Shown: positions 50,808 through 59,538 of the stretch, piece by piece
Layout of the letters: each line of letters starts with the position of its first letter
Numbering within the stretch: position 1 is the stretch's first letter
Assembly (NCBI RefSeq): GCF_900182725.1
Contig: NZ_FXTO01000005.1
Location: forward strand, 1 to 64,000
From: Thalassovita litoralis
Lineage (GTDB): Bacteria; Pseudomonadota; Alphaproteobacteria; Rhodobacterales; Rhodobacteraceae
Direction: 5' to 3'
Length of the DNA: 64,000 nucleotides
Program-made: the position numbers and the translations under genes
The notes under the pieces: model-generated
The model's input: the letters and a program-made list of their open reading frames with translations, nothing else
Database searches by the model: none
Told to the model about the DNA's origin: nothing

Positions 50808-53372
50808 TTACAGCCGGAATTCACGGCGGCTTTCTTCCAGCAGGTGAGTTGCGATTTCGGCAAGATCGCTATTGGCGGGGTCGCGCCCGGCCAGTGCCAT
50901 GCACTCGGCCTCGGATAGGGTTTCTGACAAATCCAGAAGGCCCATAACCCCACAAGACCCCACGGCATTATGAATTGTCGCCGCACGTTGCGGCAGGGGC
51001 AGGGCGGCGGCCTGCATGGCTTCGATGGCAAGGGTGGCGTCGGCCAAGGTGGCCCGCATCAGGTGAACGGCGGTATCGGCCCCCATCAGTTCCTTCAGTT
51101 CCTCCATCCGGGGCGATGGGGCGTCAGGTGCGGGTGTGGGGGCAGGGCTGTGGGCGGGGGATGTACCCAGAAATTTTTGCAATGTTTCGTTTAGCTGGCT
51201 TTGGCTGACGGGTTTGACCAGCACCTCATTCATCAGCTGTGCCGGGCCTTTGCCTGCGGTGGCGTCAATCAGCGCGGTCACGCCAAGGATCACGGATTGC
51301 GCCGAAGGGCCGCCGCCAGTGCGGATGGCATGGGTGGCGGCGGGGCCATCCATGACGGGCATGGAAAAATCCATCAGGATAACGTCATAATGCCGCTGCT
51401 TTGCCTTTTGGACCGCGACTTGCCCGTTATGGGCAGGATCGGCGCGATGGCCCAGCCGTTTCAGCATTTCGCACATCAGGGTCAGGTTGACCTCGTTATC
51501 CTCGACCACAAGGATATCCAGATTATCCAGAGCGCGCGCCGGGACGGGTGCGGGGGTGGTGGCGACGGGGGCGGGGGTGTCCAGATTGGACAGGCTGACG
51601 GGGATGGTGAAATAAAACCGGCTGCCCTGTCCAACGACGCTGTCCAGATGCAGTTGCCCGCCTTGCTGTTCTACGGCCAGATTGGCGATGGACAGGCCCA
51701 GCCCGGTCCCCATATTCGCGTCAATTTCGCTGCGGCCCACGGTTTCAAAGGTTCTGAAAATCCGTTCCTGATCTTCGGGGGCGATGCCAATCCCGGTGTC
51801 TTCGACGCTGACGTTCAGGCGCAGTTGATCGTGGGCGTCGCATTCCAGCGTCAGGGTCAGCGTGATCTGCCCGTTCTGGGTGAATTTGACCGCATTGCCC
51901 GCCAGATTGTACAGCGCCCGCGAAAAGGCAAAAGGCAAGCCCTGTAGCCGGTACAGATCATGCGGGCCGCGGGTGATCAATTGCAGCCGGTTGTTGCGCT
52001 GCGTGGCCAACGGCTGCAATTCATCAATAATGTCGGCGGCGATCCGGCTGGGCGAGAATTCCTCGGGGCGTGATTGGATTTCGCCCATCCGGGTCAGTTC
52101 CAGCACATCGTTCACCTGTGCCAAGGCGCGTTCGCTGCAATCGCGTGCGGTTTTCAAAAGGGCTTGATTGGCGGCGTTCAGGTCGTGTTCGTCGATCAAC
52201 CCCAATGAGGCCATCAGCCCATGCAGGGGGGTCCGCATTTCATGGCTCATGGTGGCCAGAAACATGCTTTTGGCTTGGGCGGCTTGCTGGGCCTGTTCCA
52301 GCGCGTCCTGTAGCTTTTCCCGCGATGTGACCTGTTCGGATACATCGCGGATATAGGCAACGATGACCGGCTTTCCGGAAATGTCGGTATCAGAAACAAG
52401 GGACACTTCGACAAACAGATCCGATCCGTCTGCATGTCGCGCCGGAAGCAGCACCGGGCCTTTGCCCATGACCCAGCCCTGTCCGGTGTCACGGTACTTT
52501 TCGACCTTTTTGATATGCCCCTCGACCATATGGTCAGGGATGATCAGGGTTTCGATGCTTTGGCCGACCATTTGTTCGACCGGATAGCCGAAAATCTGTT
52601 CGGCCATGTCGTTGCAGAACAGAACGCGGGCGTCGAGATCGGCAATAATCACGGCGCTGAGGGTCGAATTGAACGCCGTCGTCAGGGATGACGCGACGCG
52701 CGCGGCCTGAACCGTGCGTTTTTCCAATTCCCGCCAAAGCCGCACGATCAGATAGGTGCCAATCCCCATCAGCACGAACAGAATAAGGGACTGCGCCAGA
52801 AAGCGGATGAACAGCCTTTCCTCTTGTGCGCGTCTTTCTGCGGCGACGTAGGCAAATATCTGTACGGCATCGACGGCAACGCTGCGGACAAGGGGGGCCA
52901 TGTCCTCTAGCTCGCGGTGCAGTTTTTCTATTGTTGGGTCCAGATCGTTTACGGTCAGCGCGTCGATCTGTGCGGCCATTTCATCCCGAGAGGCCACCAG
53001 CCGGGCAAGTTTGGCTTTGTACCCGTTCGAAAGATTCAGACGCCGCATTGCGGTTTCAAGTATATCTATGCGGCTATAGTAAACATCGAATTCGCGCCGG
53101 ACCGCAGACAGGTATTTTTCGGTTTCGTCTGCGGTCCGTGGTGTGTGTTCAACGGTCAGCAAAAGGCCCTGATAATCGACCTCTAGCTGTGCGGTAATCC
53201 AGCCTTTGTTATCGGAATCGGCAGAGCGTACAGCCTCTAGTCGTTGCCGGAAATTCATCGCGCTGGCCAGCAGTGCGATACATGTCACCAGCATCAGAAA
53301 CAGCAGGATTGTGATATGCACCTGCTTTGGCTGTAGTCTGCCTTGAGGAAAATCAAAGGCTGCGCGTATCAC
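50808..53372 (-). CDS. Hybrid sensor histidine kinase (PAS, HisKA, HATPase, REC, HPt)
   Basis: An 854-residue membrane kinase. Helices near residues 20-40 and 190-215 flank a helical periplasmic sensor region. A PAS domain follows (about 230-345), then the H-box MSHEMRTPLHG, the ATP-binding region (DTGIGIAPEDQERIFRTFE, GTGLGLSIANLAVEQQGG), a receiver with its aspartate in VILMDFSMPVMDG and a C-terminal HPt-like domain (ATIHNAVGSCGVMGL). It starts with GTG overlapping the stop codon of the sulfite-oxidase-fold gene, so the two are translated together. Phosphorelay to the adjacent NarL regulator is likely. Confidence 0.9.
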   Translation of the reverse strand: MIRAAFDFPQGRLQPKQVHITILLFLMLVTCIALLASAMNFRQRLEAVRSADSDNKGWITAQLEVDYQGLLLTVEHTPRTADETEKYLSAVRREFDVYYSRIDILETAMRRLNLSNGYKAKLARLVASRDEMAAQIDALTVNDLDPTIEKLHRELEDMAPLVRSVAVDAVQIFAYVAAERRAQEERLFIRFLAQSLILFVLMGIGTYLIVRLWRELEKRTVQAARVASSLTTAFNSTLSAVIIADLDARVLFCNDMAEQIFGYPVEQMVGQSIETLIIPDHMVEGHIKKVEKYRDTGQGWVMGKGPVLLPARHADGSDLFVEVSLVSDTDISGKPVIVAYIRDVSEQVTSREKLQDALEQAQQAAQAKSMFLATMSHEMRTPLHGLMASLGLIDEHDLNAANQALLKTARDCSERALAQVNDVLELTRMGEIQSRPEEFSPSRIAADIIDELQPLATQRNNRLQLITRGPHDLYRLQGLPFAFSRALYNLAGNAVKFTQNGQITLTLTLECDAHDQLRLNVSVEDTGIGIAPEDQERIFRTFETVGRSEIDANMGTGLGLSIANLAVEQQGGQLHLDSVVGQGSRFYFTIPVSLSNLDTPAPVATTPAPVPARALDNLDILVVEDNEVNLTLMCEMLKRLGHRADPAHNGQVAVQKAKQRHYDVILMDFSMPVMDGPAATHAIRTGGGPSAQSVILGVTALIDATAGKGPAQLMNEVLVKPVSQSQLNETLQKFLGTSPAHSPAPTPAPDAPSPRMEELKELMGADTAVHLMRATLADATLAIEAMQAAALPLPQRAATIHNAVGSCGVMGLLDLSETLSEAECMALAGRDPANSDLAEIATHLLEESRREFRL

Positions 53373-53863
53373 ATGCCACCCACAGAGATTTTATTCAGTT
53401 GCCAAACACAAAGCGCAAAGATTTCTTCCGAGTTGAAATTGGGTGCCTGATCAAAGGGAAAGATCACCCAAAGCGGCCCCTTGCGGCGCAGCGGGAAGGG
53501 TTCGCCATCTATCCGGTTGGCGATAATCGGGGCCGTGTCATGCAGGTTTTCCACCGGAAATGGCACGTTATAGTCATTGACGGCATATAGCTTCAGGCCT
53601 TTGGCAGGCATGTCCGCATCTTTCAATACGGCCTTCAGGGTTGGCCCTGAGAAGGTTTTCACCCCTTCGGTCCAGATCGTGCTGGTCCGAAAGCTGGTCT
53701 GGGGCAGGGCCAGCAAATCCGCATCGGTATAGTTCTTGGTTGCCCCTGTTACCGTGTTGGTGACTGACAGCACGATTTGATCGTCAGCAGCCATCGCCAA
53801 GGGGGCAGTCGCAAGTGACAGCCCAAGCCCGCCAACAAGATTCAGAAGAGTTCTGCGTTGCAT
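53369..53863 (-). CDS. Exported sulfite-oxidase-fold (molybdopterin-binding-like) domain protein
   Basis: A 164-residue exported protein. The signal peptide MQRRTLLNLVGGLGLSLATAPLAMA starts with paired arginines, though the hydrophobic core also suits Sec export. The rest matches the molybdopterin-binding oxidoreductase fold (TFSGPTLKAVLKDADM, YAVNDYNVPFPVENL, GPLWVIFPFD). The metal-binding cysteine expected early in catalytic family members is absent, and the only cysteine is near the end (FALCVWQ). It may be a periplasmic ligand-binding partner of the kinase whose gene it overlaps, an inference from coupling. Confidence 0.7.
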   Translation of the reverse strand: MQRRTLLNLVGGLGLSLATAPLAMAADDQIVLSVTNTVTGATKNYTDADLLALPQTSFRTSTIWTEGVKTFSGPTLKAVLKDADMPAKGLKLYAVNDYNVPFPVENLHDTAPIIANRIDGEPFPLRRKGPLWVIFPFDQAPNFNSEEIFALCVWQLNKISVGGM

Positions 53864-53939
53864 GGTTTCATTGCCTCCGGCCGTTGATATGATTGAAGTT
53901 TATCGGCGGACCTTAAAAGGCTATTTTGGAAATTGCATT

Positions 53940-56096
53940 CTATCTAAAGATAGTATCGCCATCCAAAGGAGAAGGGTCGGTCACGGGCAGGTGCAATTCA
54001 AACCGGGTGCCGGTTGCTTGATTGGGGGCCACCCGAAGCGTACCGCCAAGCTGTGTGGCCGTGTTATGGGCAATATACAGCCCCAGGCCCGACCCGTCGA
54101 CGGTGGCGCGTTCGCCGCGTTTGAAAGGCTCGAACAAGGCTGCGGCATCCACAGGGGACAGGCCAACCCCGTCATCCGTGACGGTCCACAGAACCGCATC
54201 CTGATTGCACAGGGCGGGGTCTTTGGGGCGCAACTGCACAGACAGGCGAATGGTGCGGCCCCCCGAATGCAAAATGGCGTTGCGGATCAGGTTGCCCAGA
54301 ATTTGCTGAATGCGTGTTTCGTCCAGCCGCAGATTTGCGGGGGCTGTGTTGGGTTGGTCAATGGTCAGCGACATACCGGCCTGTTGCGCGGCATGGGCGT
54401 ACATCGTTTCCAGACGTTTCAGAATGTGCAGCGGCGGCAGGTCCAGTTTGCGCGAGGGCAGGTTGAGTTCAGGATTAATGGACAGGCGCATGTTGCCCAG
54501 CGTTTCCAAGGCCTGATCGCAGGCTTGTTTCATCGCCGGACCAGAGGTGGACCAATCGCCATCACGGTTCATCTGATCAATCAGCATCGCCATCACGGAC
54601 ACGGGCGCCCGCAATTCATGCCCAATGACCGAAAAAATGCGGCCCTGTTTCTGGCTTTCTTCCTCCAGCCGTTTCAGGGCAAAACGCAGCTTTGCCTCTC
54701 GTTCCTGTTCCCGTGTTACATCCAGCAAGAAGCCGTGGCCGATCAGTGTTTGGCCGGGTTGGATTTCGTACCAGATGTACACTTTTAAATCCTGCGCGGC
54801 GCGTGTGTCGCAAGCGGCCAGATGCAGGACGGCGCTTTCAAAGCTGCGGGGGTTTTTCATGTCCAGATGGGACAGGCTGTCGGCGCGTAATGCGTTCATG
54901 AAATCAAGCAAGCCGACGACGCGGGGGCAGGATACGATCTGTTGGGCGGCGGCATCCAGCACAATTTCCTGACGGGGGAAATCGACGATAAAGCGCCCGA
55001 CATCGGCAAAGCCCTGAATTTTTTCCATCCGGCGCAGATGTTCGTCGAGGTGTTGCGCCTCGTGGCTGCGGACCTGACGGATGGCGACGTTAAAGGCCAG
55101 CACTAACGCCAGAATGGATGACAGGGCTTCGGTCGTGGTCAGCCCGTGATGCGGCATCAACGACGGCATGGTGAAAACCCCGGTGGTAAAGGCAAAAGGC
55201 ACCGCCCCAAACAGGATAGCCCGCGCCGTTACCCCCGGTGGCATCAGGTTGGCGAAGGCCAGCAACAGAACGGTCACTTCCAGTTCTGGGAACAGCATAT
55301 GTTCCGTGATTTGCAGCCAGTACAGCAGCGCAAAAATCGGCACCACGCCAAGAAGCAACAGTTTTTGCTGTTTCGTCAGGGGCAGGCACAGGGCGACCAA
55401 TGCCATTTGTCCGACCAAGGCCAGCCGGATACTGCGCTGCACGATATGGGCGGTCAGTTCCATCCCGTATCCCAGCGTAGACATAATTTCCGCTGGCAGG
55501 TGTAGCCCTTGTGCCAGTACTTTGCCGGTAAACAGCAACAGAAGACCGTTCAGGATCGTTGTCAGGAAAACTGTACCAATGATCAGCAGATCGGGCGTGA
55601 CGCGCGGATCGCTGCGCCCATAGCGCTGCCCGAAATGCTGGGCCAACAGGCCCGAACCAATCCCAAGGCCCAGCGTCAACAATCCCATCAGGACGACGAA
55701 TATCTTGACCGCCGTGGCGTGTATGGCGGGGACATAGATTGAATCTGCCAGCCCCAAAATGAACAGGCCGCCAAACAGGGCCGCCATGAACCACCAATGT
55801 TTGCGTGGTAACAACAGCACCCCAAAGACCGGCACCAGATAAGCCGCATGGGGGGATGTGCAGACCGCAGGCCAACAGGTCGTGTTCTGAAACAGCACAG
55901 ACGCGGTGTATCCGGTTGTCCACAGCAGCCATAGGATTGAAAACAGCGCCAGTGTGCGCAGCGGCATTTTCTGCGCGGCACCGCGCAATTGGGCCAGACG
56001 ATTCCCGCCGACAAAGCCAAAGAACAGCGGTGTTCTTTGGGGTGGCTCCAGATTGGGTCTGGATGTCACTTTCGGTTCGTCGTGCATGTCGGCCAT
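53940..56096 (-). CDS. Membrane sensor histidine kinase
   Basis: A 718-residue kinase with an N-terminal block of about eight membrane helices (residues 45-310, for example TLALFSILWLLWTTGYTASV and LVPVFGVLLLPRKHWWFMAA). A PAS-like region follows, then the H-box FSVIGHELRAPVSVMAML and the ATP-binding domain (NLIRNAILHSGG, VTDDGVGLSPVD, GSGLGLYIAHNTATQLGG). There is no receiver or HPt domain. ATG at 56096 is preferred because it starts the conserved soluble segment; a longer frame extends into the flanking repeat. It probably pairs with the regulator at 56755. Confidence 0.87.
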   Translation of the reverse strand: MADMHDEPKVTSRPNLEPPQRTPLFFGFVGGNRLAQLRGAAQKMPLRTLALFSILWLLWTTGYTASVLFQNTTCWPAVCTSPHAAYLVPVFGVLLLPRKHWWFMAALFGGLFILGLADSIYVPAIHATAVKIFVVLMGLLTLGLGIGSGLLAQHFGQRYGRSDPRVTPDLLIIGTVFLTTILNGLLLLFTGKVLAQGLHLPAEIMSTLGYGMELTAHIVQRSIRLALVGQMALVALCLPLTKQQKLLLLGVVPIFALLYWLQITEHMLFPELEVTVLLLAFANLMPPGVTARAILFGAVPFAFTTGVFTMPSLMPHHGLTTTEALSSILALVLAFNVAIRQVRSHEAQHLDEHLRRMEKIQGFADVGRFIVDFPRQEIVLDAAAQQIVSCPRVVGLLDFMNALRADSLSHLDMKNPRSFESAVLHLAACDTRAAQDLKVYIWYEIQPGQTLIGHGFLLDVTREQEREAKLRFALKRLEEESQKQGRIFSVIGHELRAPVSVMAMLIDQMNRDGDWSTSGPAMKQACDQALETLGNMRLSINPELNLPSRKLDLPPLHILKRLETMYAHAAQQAGMSLTIDQPNTAPANLRLDETRIQQILGNLIRNAILHSGGRTIRLSVQLRPKDPALCNQDAVLWTVTDDGVGLSPVDAAALFEPFKRGERATVDGSGLGLYIAHNTATQLGGTLRVAPNQATGTRFELHLPVTDPSPLDGDTIFR
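53949..53980. repeat. Near-direct repeat, copy 1, at the end of the kinase gene
   Basis: GATAGTATCGCCATCCAAAG and the next 12 bases closely match 56176-56206 (GATAGTATAGCCATTCAAAG and following), with substitutions at a few sites. The copy here overlaps the 3' end of the sensor kinase coding sequence. Confidence 0.5.
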
Positions 56097-56175
56097 TCGT
56101 TTTTGTGTGACTTTTCGTTTTAAGGACAACGAAAGGTGTAAGTCACGTGATCTTAAGATGGGTCGATATCCATTG

Positions 56176-56206
56176 GATAGTATAGCCATTCAAAGGAATA
56201 GGGCGG
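56176..56206. repeat. Near-direct repeat, copy 2, upstream of the kinase gene
   Basis: The second copy lies about 80 bases upstream of the kinase start, in its promoter region. The two copies bracket the kinase gene in the same orientation. Confidence 0.5.
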
Positions 56207-56322
56207 GGTTGGGCATTGGGTTCATGCGGGGCTGCGAACGTAAAAATGGCCTGACCTTATGCAAAGGTCAGGCCATGAATGCCAGTTCCCAAGACAACTT
56301 TCCGCGGCAGGGCAGGGGTGTC

Positions 56323-56490
56323 TTAGGTCAGAATACGCCACAGGCCGATCAGCAACCATGACCAGGCGAGCAGGCCAAGAGCCGCAAATGGAATGATCCA
56401 CCACCCATGGGCAGGGCGTCCAAAGGACTTGGGGGTAGATTGAACGCGGTGAGTGGTGGACAAGACCGGGCTTAGATCATTGTATTGCAT
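56323..56490 (-). CDS. 55-residue single-helix membrane protein
   Basis: The reverse strand from ATG at 56488-56490 to TAA at 56323-56325 encodes 55 residues. The N-terminus is polar (MQYNDLSPVLSTTHRVQS) and one membrane helix follows (WWIIPFAALGLLAWSWLLIG), ending LWRILT. A ribosome site AGGATC is four bases upstream. It lies in the gap between the sensor kinase and the divergent response regulator, and might modulate the kinase or be a membrane accessory. No family was recognised. Confidence 0.6.
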   Translation of the reverse strand: MQYNDLSPVLSTTHRVQSTPKSFGRPAHGWWIIPFAALGLLAWSWLLIGLWRILT

Positions 56491-56754
56491 GTCGATCCTG
56501 CGACGTTATTCAGGCACGTTTTATGTTTTGCAGGCGCGGCCGGGCAATTCCAGCGGGTAAAAGTATGGTGACAAGGCGCGAAAGCGTGCCAATATGTCAA
56601 AAGTATATAGCCGTAGCGGCGTCGGGAAATATTCGCCTTTATGGCGATATTAGCCTTCGCTCATGTCTATTGTACGGTGGTAGGGGGCGAAGCGGGATGA
56701 TAGACTCAACCCGGCTGTCAGATATGGCCCCGGACCGGGCCGGAAAGGATATGC

Positions 56755-57405
56755 GTGAGCCTGACGGATATACCGAGCCAAGCGAAGCAAGGGCTTCGTG
56801 TCTTGATTGCGGATGACCATGCCTTGATCGCGGATGCGGTGGCCAGTGTCCTGCGTGCCTTGCCAGATTATTCGGTTGTCACCAGCGGCACCTTGCCCGC
56901 CGCGCTGGAACAGATCAGCGCCCAGCCACCCTTTGATATTGTGCTGTTGGATTTGCGGATGCCGGGCATGGAAGGGCTGCGCAGCGTTCAGACGGTCGTG
57001 GAACGCGCAGCCCCGGCCAAGGTGGTTTTATTCACCGGGATGGTCGAAAAACCATTTCTGCATTCGGCGCTGGATTCAGGCGTGTGTGGGTTGATCCCGA
57101 AAACCATGCCGCTGCAATCGCTGGACAGCGTGATCCGGCTGGTTGTGTCCGGTCAGGTCTATTTGCCGCTGACCGCCACCATGACAAACGAAATGGCGCC
57201 AAAACAAGATAACGCAGGCCTAAATCAGAACGAGCTAAAGGTGCTGCGGCTGGCGGCGGATGGGCTGACCAACAAGGAAATCGCCCGCGACATGGGGGTG
57301 ACAGAGGTCACGATCAAAATGCACATGCGCGGGATTTGCAAAAAGCTGGGCGCGCGCAATCGGGCACATGCGGCGATGATCAGCCGCGAACGGCTGTTGA
57401 TCTGA
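56755..57405 (+). CDS. NarL/LuxR-type response regulator
   Basis: A 216-residue regulator with a receiver domain (acidic pair in VLIADDHALIAD, aspartate in IVLLDLRMPG, lysine in LIPKTMPLQS) and a LuxR helix-turn-helix (LTNKEIARDMGVTEVTIKMHMRGICKKLGARNR). It is close in sequence to the regulator at 49965. GTG at 56755 follows GGAAAGGAT. It is divergent from the sensor kinase gene at 53940 and is its likely partner. Confidence 0.9.
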   Translation: MSLTDIPSQAKQGLRVLIADDHALIADAVASVLRALPDYSVVTSGTLPAALEQISAQPPFDIVLLDLRMPGMEGLRSVQTVVERAAPAKVVLFTGMVEKPFLHSALDSGVCGLIPKTMPLQSLDSVIRLVVSGQVYLPLTATMTNEMAPKQDNAGLNQNELKVLRLAADGLTNKEIARDMGVTEVTIKMHMRGICKKLGARNRAHAAMISRERLLI

Positions 57406-57479
57406 CTGCACAAGATATCCTGACAGGTTGCGGAAGCTGGGGTATAGCTTTGGCTTATTCTTTTTGATCGCGGCGTAGC

Positions 57480-58529
57480 ATGACCAGACCGACCGACAAA
57501 ATCAGACCAGTGACCGAACTTGTCCCCTCGGGGGCATTTTCCTATCCGATCAAGATGCCAAAGCCAACGCGCTGGTTCGGGTTTCTGTTGCTGCCGGAAT
57601 TTACGCTGCTGGCGTTCAGCTCTGCATTGGATACGCTGAGGATTGCCAACCAATTGGCGCAAAAGCCGCTTTATGGCTGGGTGGTCCTGTCGGAAAACGG
57701 GGGGGCGGTCATGTCGTCCTCGGGGGTACAGGTGGGCGTGCATGGCGGGCTGGACGAACTGGGAACGGATTTGCATGTGCTGGTGTGTTCCGGCAATCAC
57801 GGAACCGAAGCGGCATCGCCCGCTGTGTTAGGTGCCATTCGGCGGCACGCGAAATTCGGCGGGCAGATCGGTGGGGTGTGTACCGGGGCGGCTGCCTTGG
57901 CGCGCGCGGGGCTTTTGGGGAACCGGCGGTTTACCCTGCATTGGGAAAATCAGCCCGGATTTATCGAAGCCTTCCCGGATCTGATCCCCAGCACCCGCCG
58001 GTTCGAGGTGGACGGCCCGCTGATGACCTGCGGCGGTGGGGCGGCGGCAACGGAAATGATGATTTCCATCATTGCCGAAGATTACGGCGAGGATTTCGCC
58101 GTTGCGGTGGCCGATATGTGCCTGAACCGTGCAGATCAGGGGCAGCGGCTGGAACAGCGGTCTTCGATTGCCAAGGCGATCAATTCACGCAATCCGAAAA
58201 TTCTGACGGTGCTGCGGGCGATGTACGATCATATCGAAGACCCGCTGACGCTGGATGATATGGCCGATCGGGTCGGGGCATCACGGCGGCAGATGGAGCG
58301 GTTGTTCAATCGCTATATGGGCGAAAGCCCGGCGCAGACCTATCGCAATATCCGGCTGGATCGGGCGCGCAGCCTGTTGGCGGAAACCGATATGTCGGTG
58401 TTGGATGTGGCCACCGCCAGCGGGTTTAATTCTGCTGATTTGTTTTCGCGGCATTTCCGGGCGCGTTATGGCGAAACCCCGTTCGGGGCACGGACCAAGC
58501 TGCGCAAGGCCGCCCGGCAAGAGGATTAG
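57480..58529 (+). CDS. GlxA-family AraC-type transcriptional regulator
   Basis: A 349-residue regulator. The N-terminal DJ-1/PfpI-like domain covers about residues 25-200 (FLLLPEFTLLAFSSALDTLRI, GGVCTGAAALARAGLLGNRRF). The AraC helix-turn-helix follows (LDDMADRVGASRRQMERLFNRYMGES, ATASGFNSADLFSRHFRARYGETP). This is the architecture of GbdR/CdhR-type regulators of quaternary amine and amino acid use. The nearby D-amino-acid operon is a possible target, but there is no direct evidence. Confidence 0.88.
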   Translation: MTRPTDKIRPVTELVPSGAFSYPIKMPKPTRWFGFLLLPEFTLLAFSSALDTLRIANQLAQKPLYGWVVLSENGGAVMSSSGVQVGVHGGLDELGTDLHVLVCSGNHGTEAASPAVLGAIRRHAKFGGQIGGVCTGAAALARAGLLGNRRFTLHWENQPGFIEAFPDLIPSTRRFEVDGPLMTCGGGAAATEMMISIIAEDYGEDFAVAVADMCLNRADQGQRLEQRSSIAKAINSRNPKILTVLRAMYDHIEDPLTLDDMADRVGASRRQMERLFNRYMGESPAQTYRNIRLDRARSLLAETDMSVLDVATASGFNSADLFSRHFRARYGETPFGARTKLRKAARQED

Positions 58530-58635
58530 GCCGCCCCGCCCACCCCTGCCTGCGAGTCATTATCAAGAGCAAATTCAGTGGGTTGATTGGTTTCGATTCG
58601 GGCTGTATGCCCGCGGCAACCTGAAAGGACTGCCT

Positions 58636-59526
58636 GTGTCGACTGCCCTGAAAATTGCCATTGGAAGCATTCTAATCGGTACGGCTGTGCTGTGCCTGAA
58701 GGTCTTTGCGTGGTGGATTACGGGGTCTGTGGCGCTGTTGTCGGACGCGCTGGAAAGCACGGTGAATCTGGCAACCGCCTTTGCCGCGCTGGTGGCGATT
58801 CAGGTGGCGGCGCGGCCTGCGGATGCCAATCACCCCTATGGCCATCACAAGGCGGAATATTTCAGCGCAGTGCTGGAAGGGGTGATGATCATCATCGCGG
58901 CCCTGTTCATCTTGCGCGAAGCCTATGATGGGCTGATGAACCCACGCGTGATGGATGCCCCGCTCGAAGGGTTGTTGATCAATGGGGCGGCGACGGCGAT
59001 CAACGGTATGTGGGCCTTTGTGCTGGTCCGGCAGGGGCGGCGGCTGAAATCGCCCGCGCTAGTGGCGGATGGCAAACATCTGTGGACGGATGTCGTGACC
59101 TCGGCCGGGGTGGCTGTGGGCGTGTTGCTGGCAGTGGTGACGGGTTGGTGGATTCTGGACCCGCTGATGGCCGGGCTGGTGGCCGTCAATATCCTGTGGT
59201 CCGGGTCGCTGGTGGTGAAGGAATCGCTGAGCGGGTTGATGGATGAAGCTGTCCCCGATGAGGTGCTGACGAAACTGCGGGACATTATTTCAACCCACGC
59301 AACAGGCGCGGTCGAGGCGCATGACCTGCGCACGCGTCATGCCGGTAGCGCGACCTTTGTGGAATTTCATCTGGTGGTGCCGGGGGAAATGAGCGTATTC
59401 GACGCCCATGAAATCTGTGACCGGGTGGAAGCGGCAGTGAAACAGGCATTGCCGGATGTCCAGATCACCATTCATGTGGAACCCGAACATAAATCCAAAC
59501 ACACCGGGATTGTTGTTCTGGATTAA
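58636..59526 (+). CDS. Cation diffusion facilitator (CDF) transporter
   Basis: A 296-residue CDF protein. Six membrane helices are expected. The metal-site helices show GSVALLSDALESTVNLATAF (D and D of the HD-DD type) and LVADGKHLWTDVVTSAGVAVG. The C-terminal cytoplasmic domain includes HDLRTRHAGSATFVEFHLVV and ITIHVEPEHKSKHTG. GTG at 58636 is chosen because AAAGGAC precedes it and the family length then fits; the frame stays open further upstream. It exports divalent cations such as zinc or iron by proton antiport. Confidence 0.86.
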   Translation: MSTALKIAIGSILIGTAVLCLKVFAWWITGSVALLSDALESTVNLATAFAALVAIQVAARPADANHPYGHHKAEYFSAVLEGVMIIIAALFILREAYDGLMNPRVMDAPLEGLLINGAATAINGMWAFVLVRQGRRLKSPALVADGKHLWTDVVTSAGVAVGVLLAVVTGWWILDPLMAGLVAVNILWSGSLVVKESLSGLMDEAVPDEVLTKLRDIISTHATGAVEAHDLRTRHAGSATFVEFHLVVPGEMSVFDAHEICDRVEAAVKQALPDVQITIHVEPEHKSKHTGIVVLD

Positions 59527-59538
59527 GGGGCGCGCGCC

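Noticed and set aside
56222-56404. 60-residue minus-strand frame
   Set aside because: It overlaps the 55-residue membrane protein in another frame, has no ribosome site and has a less plausible composition.
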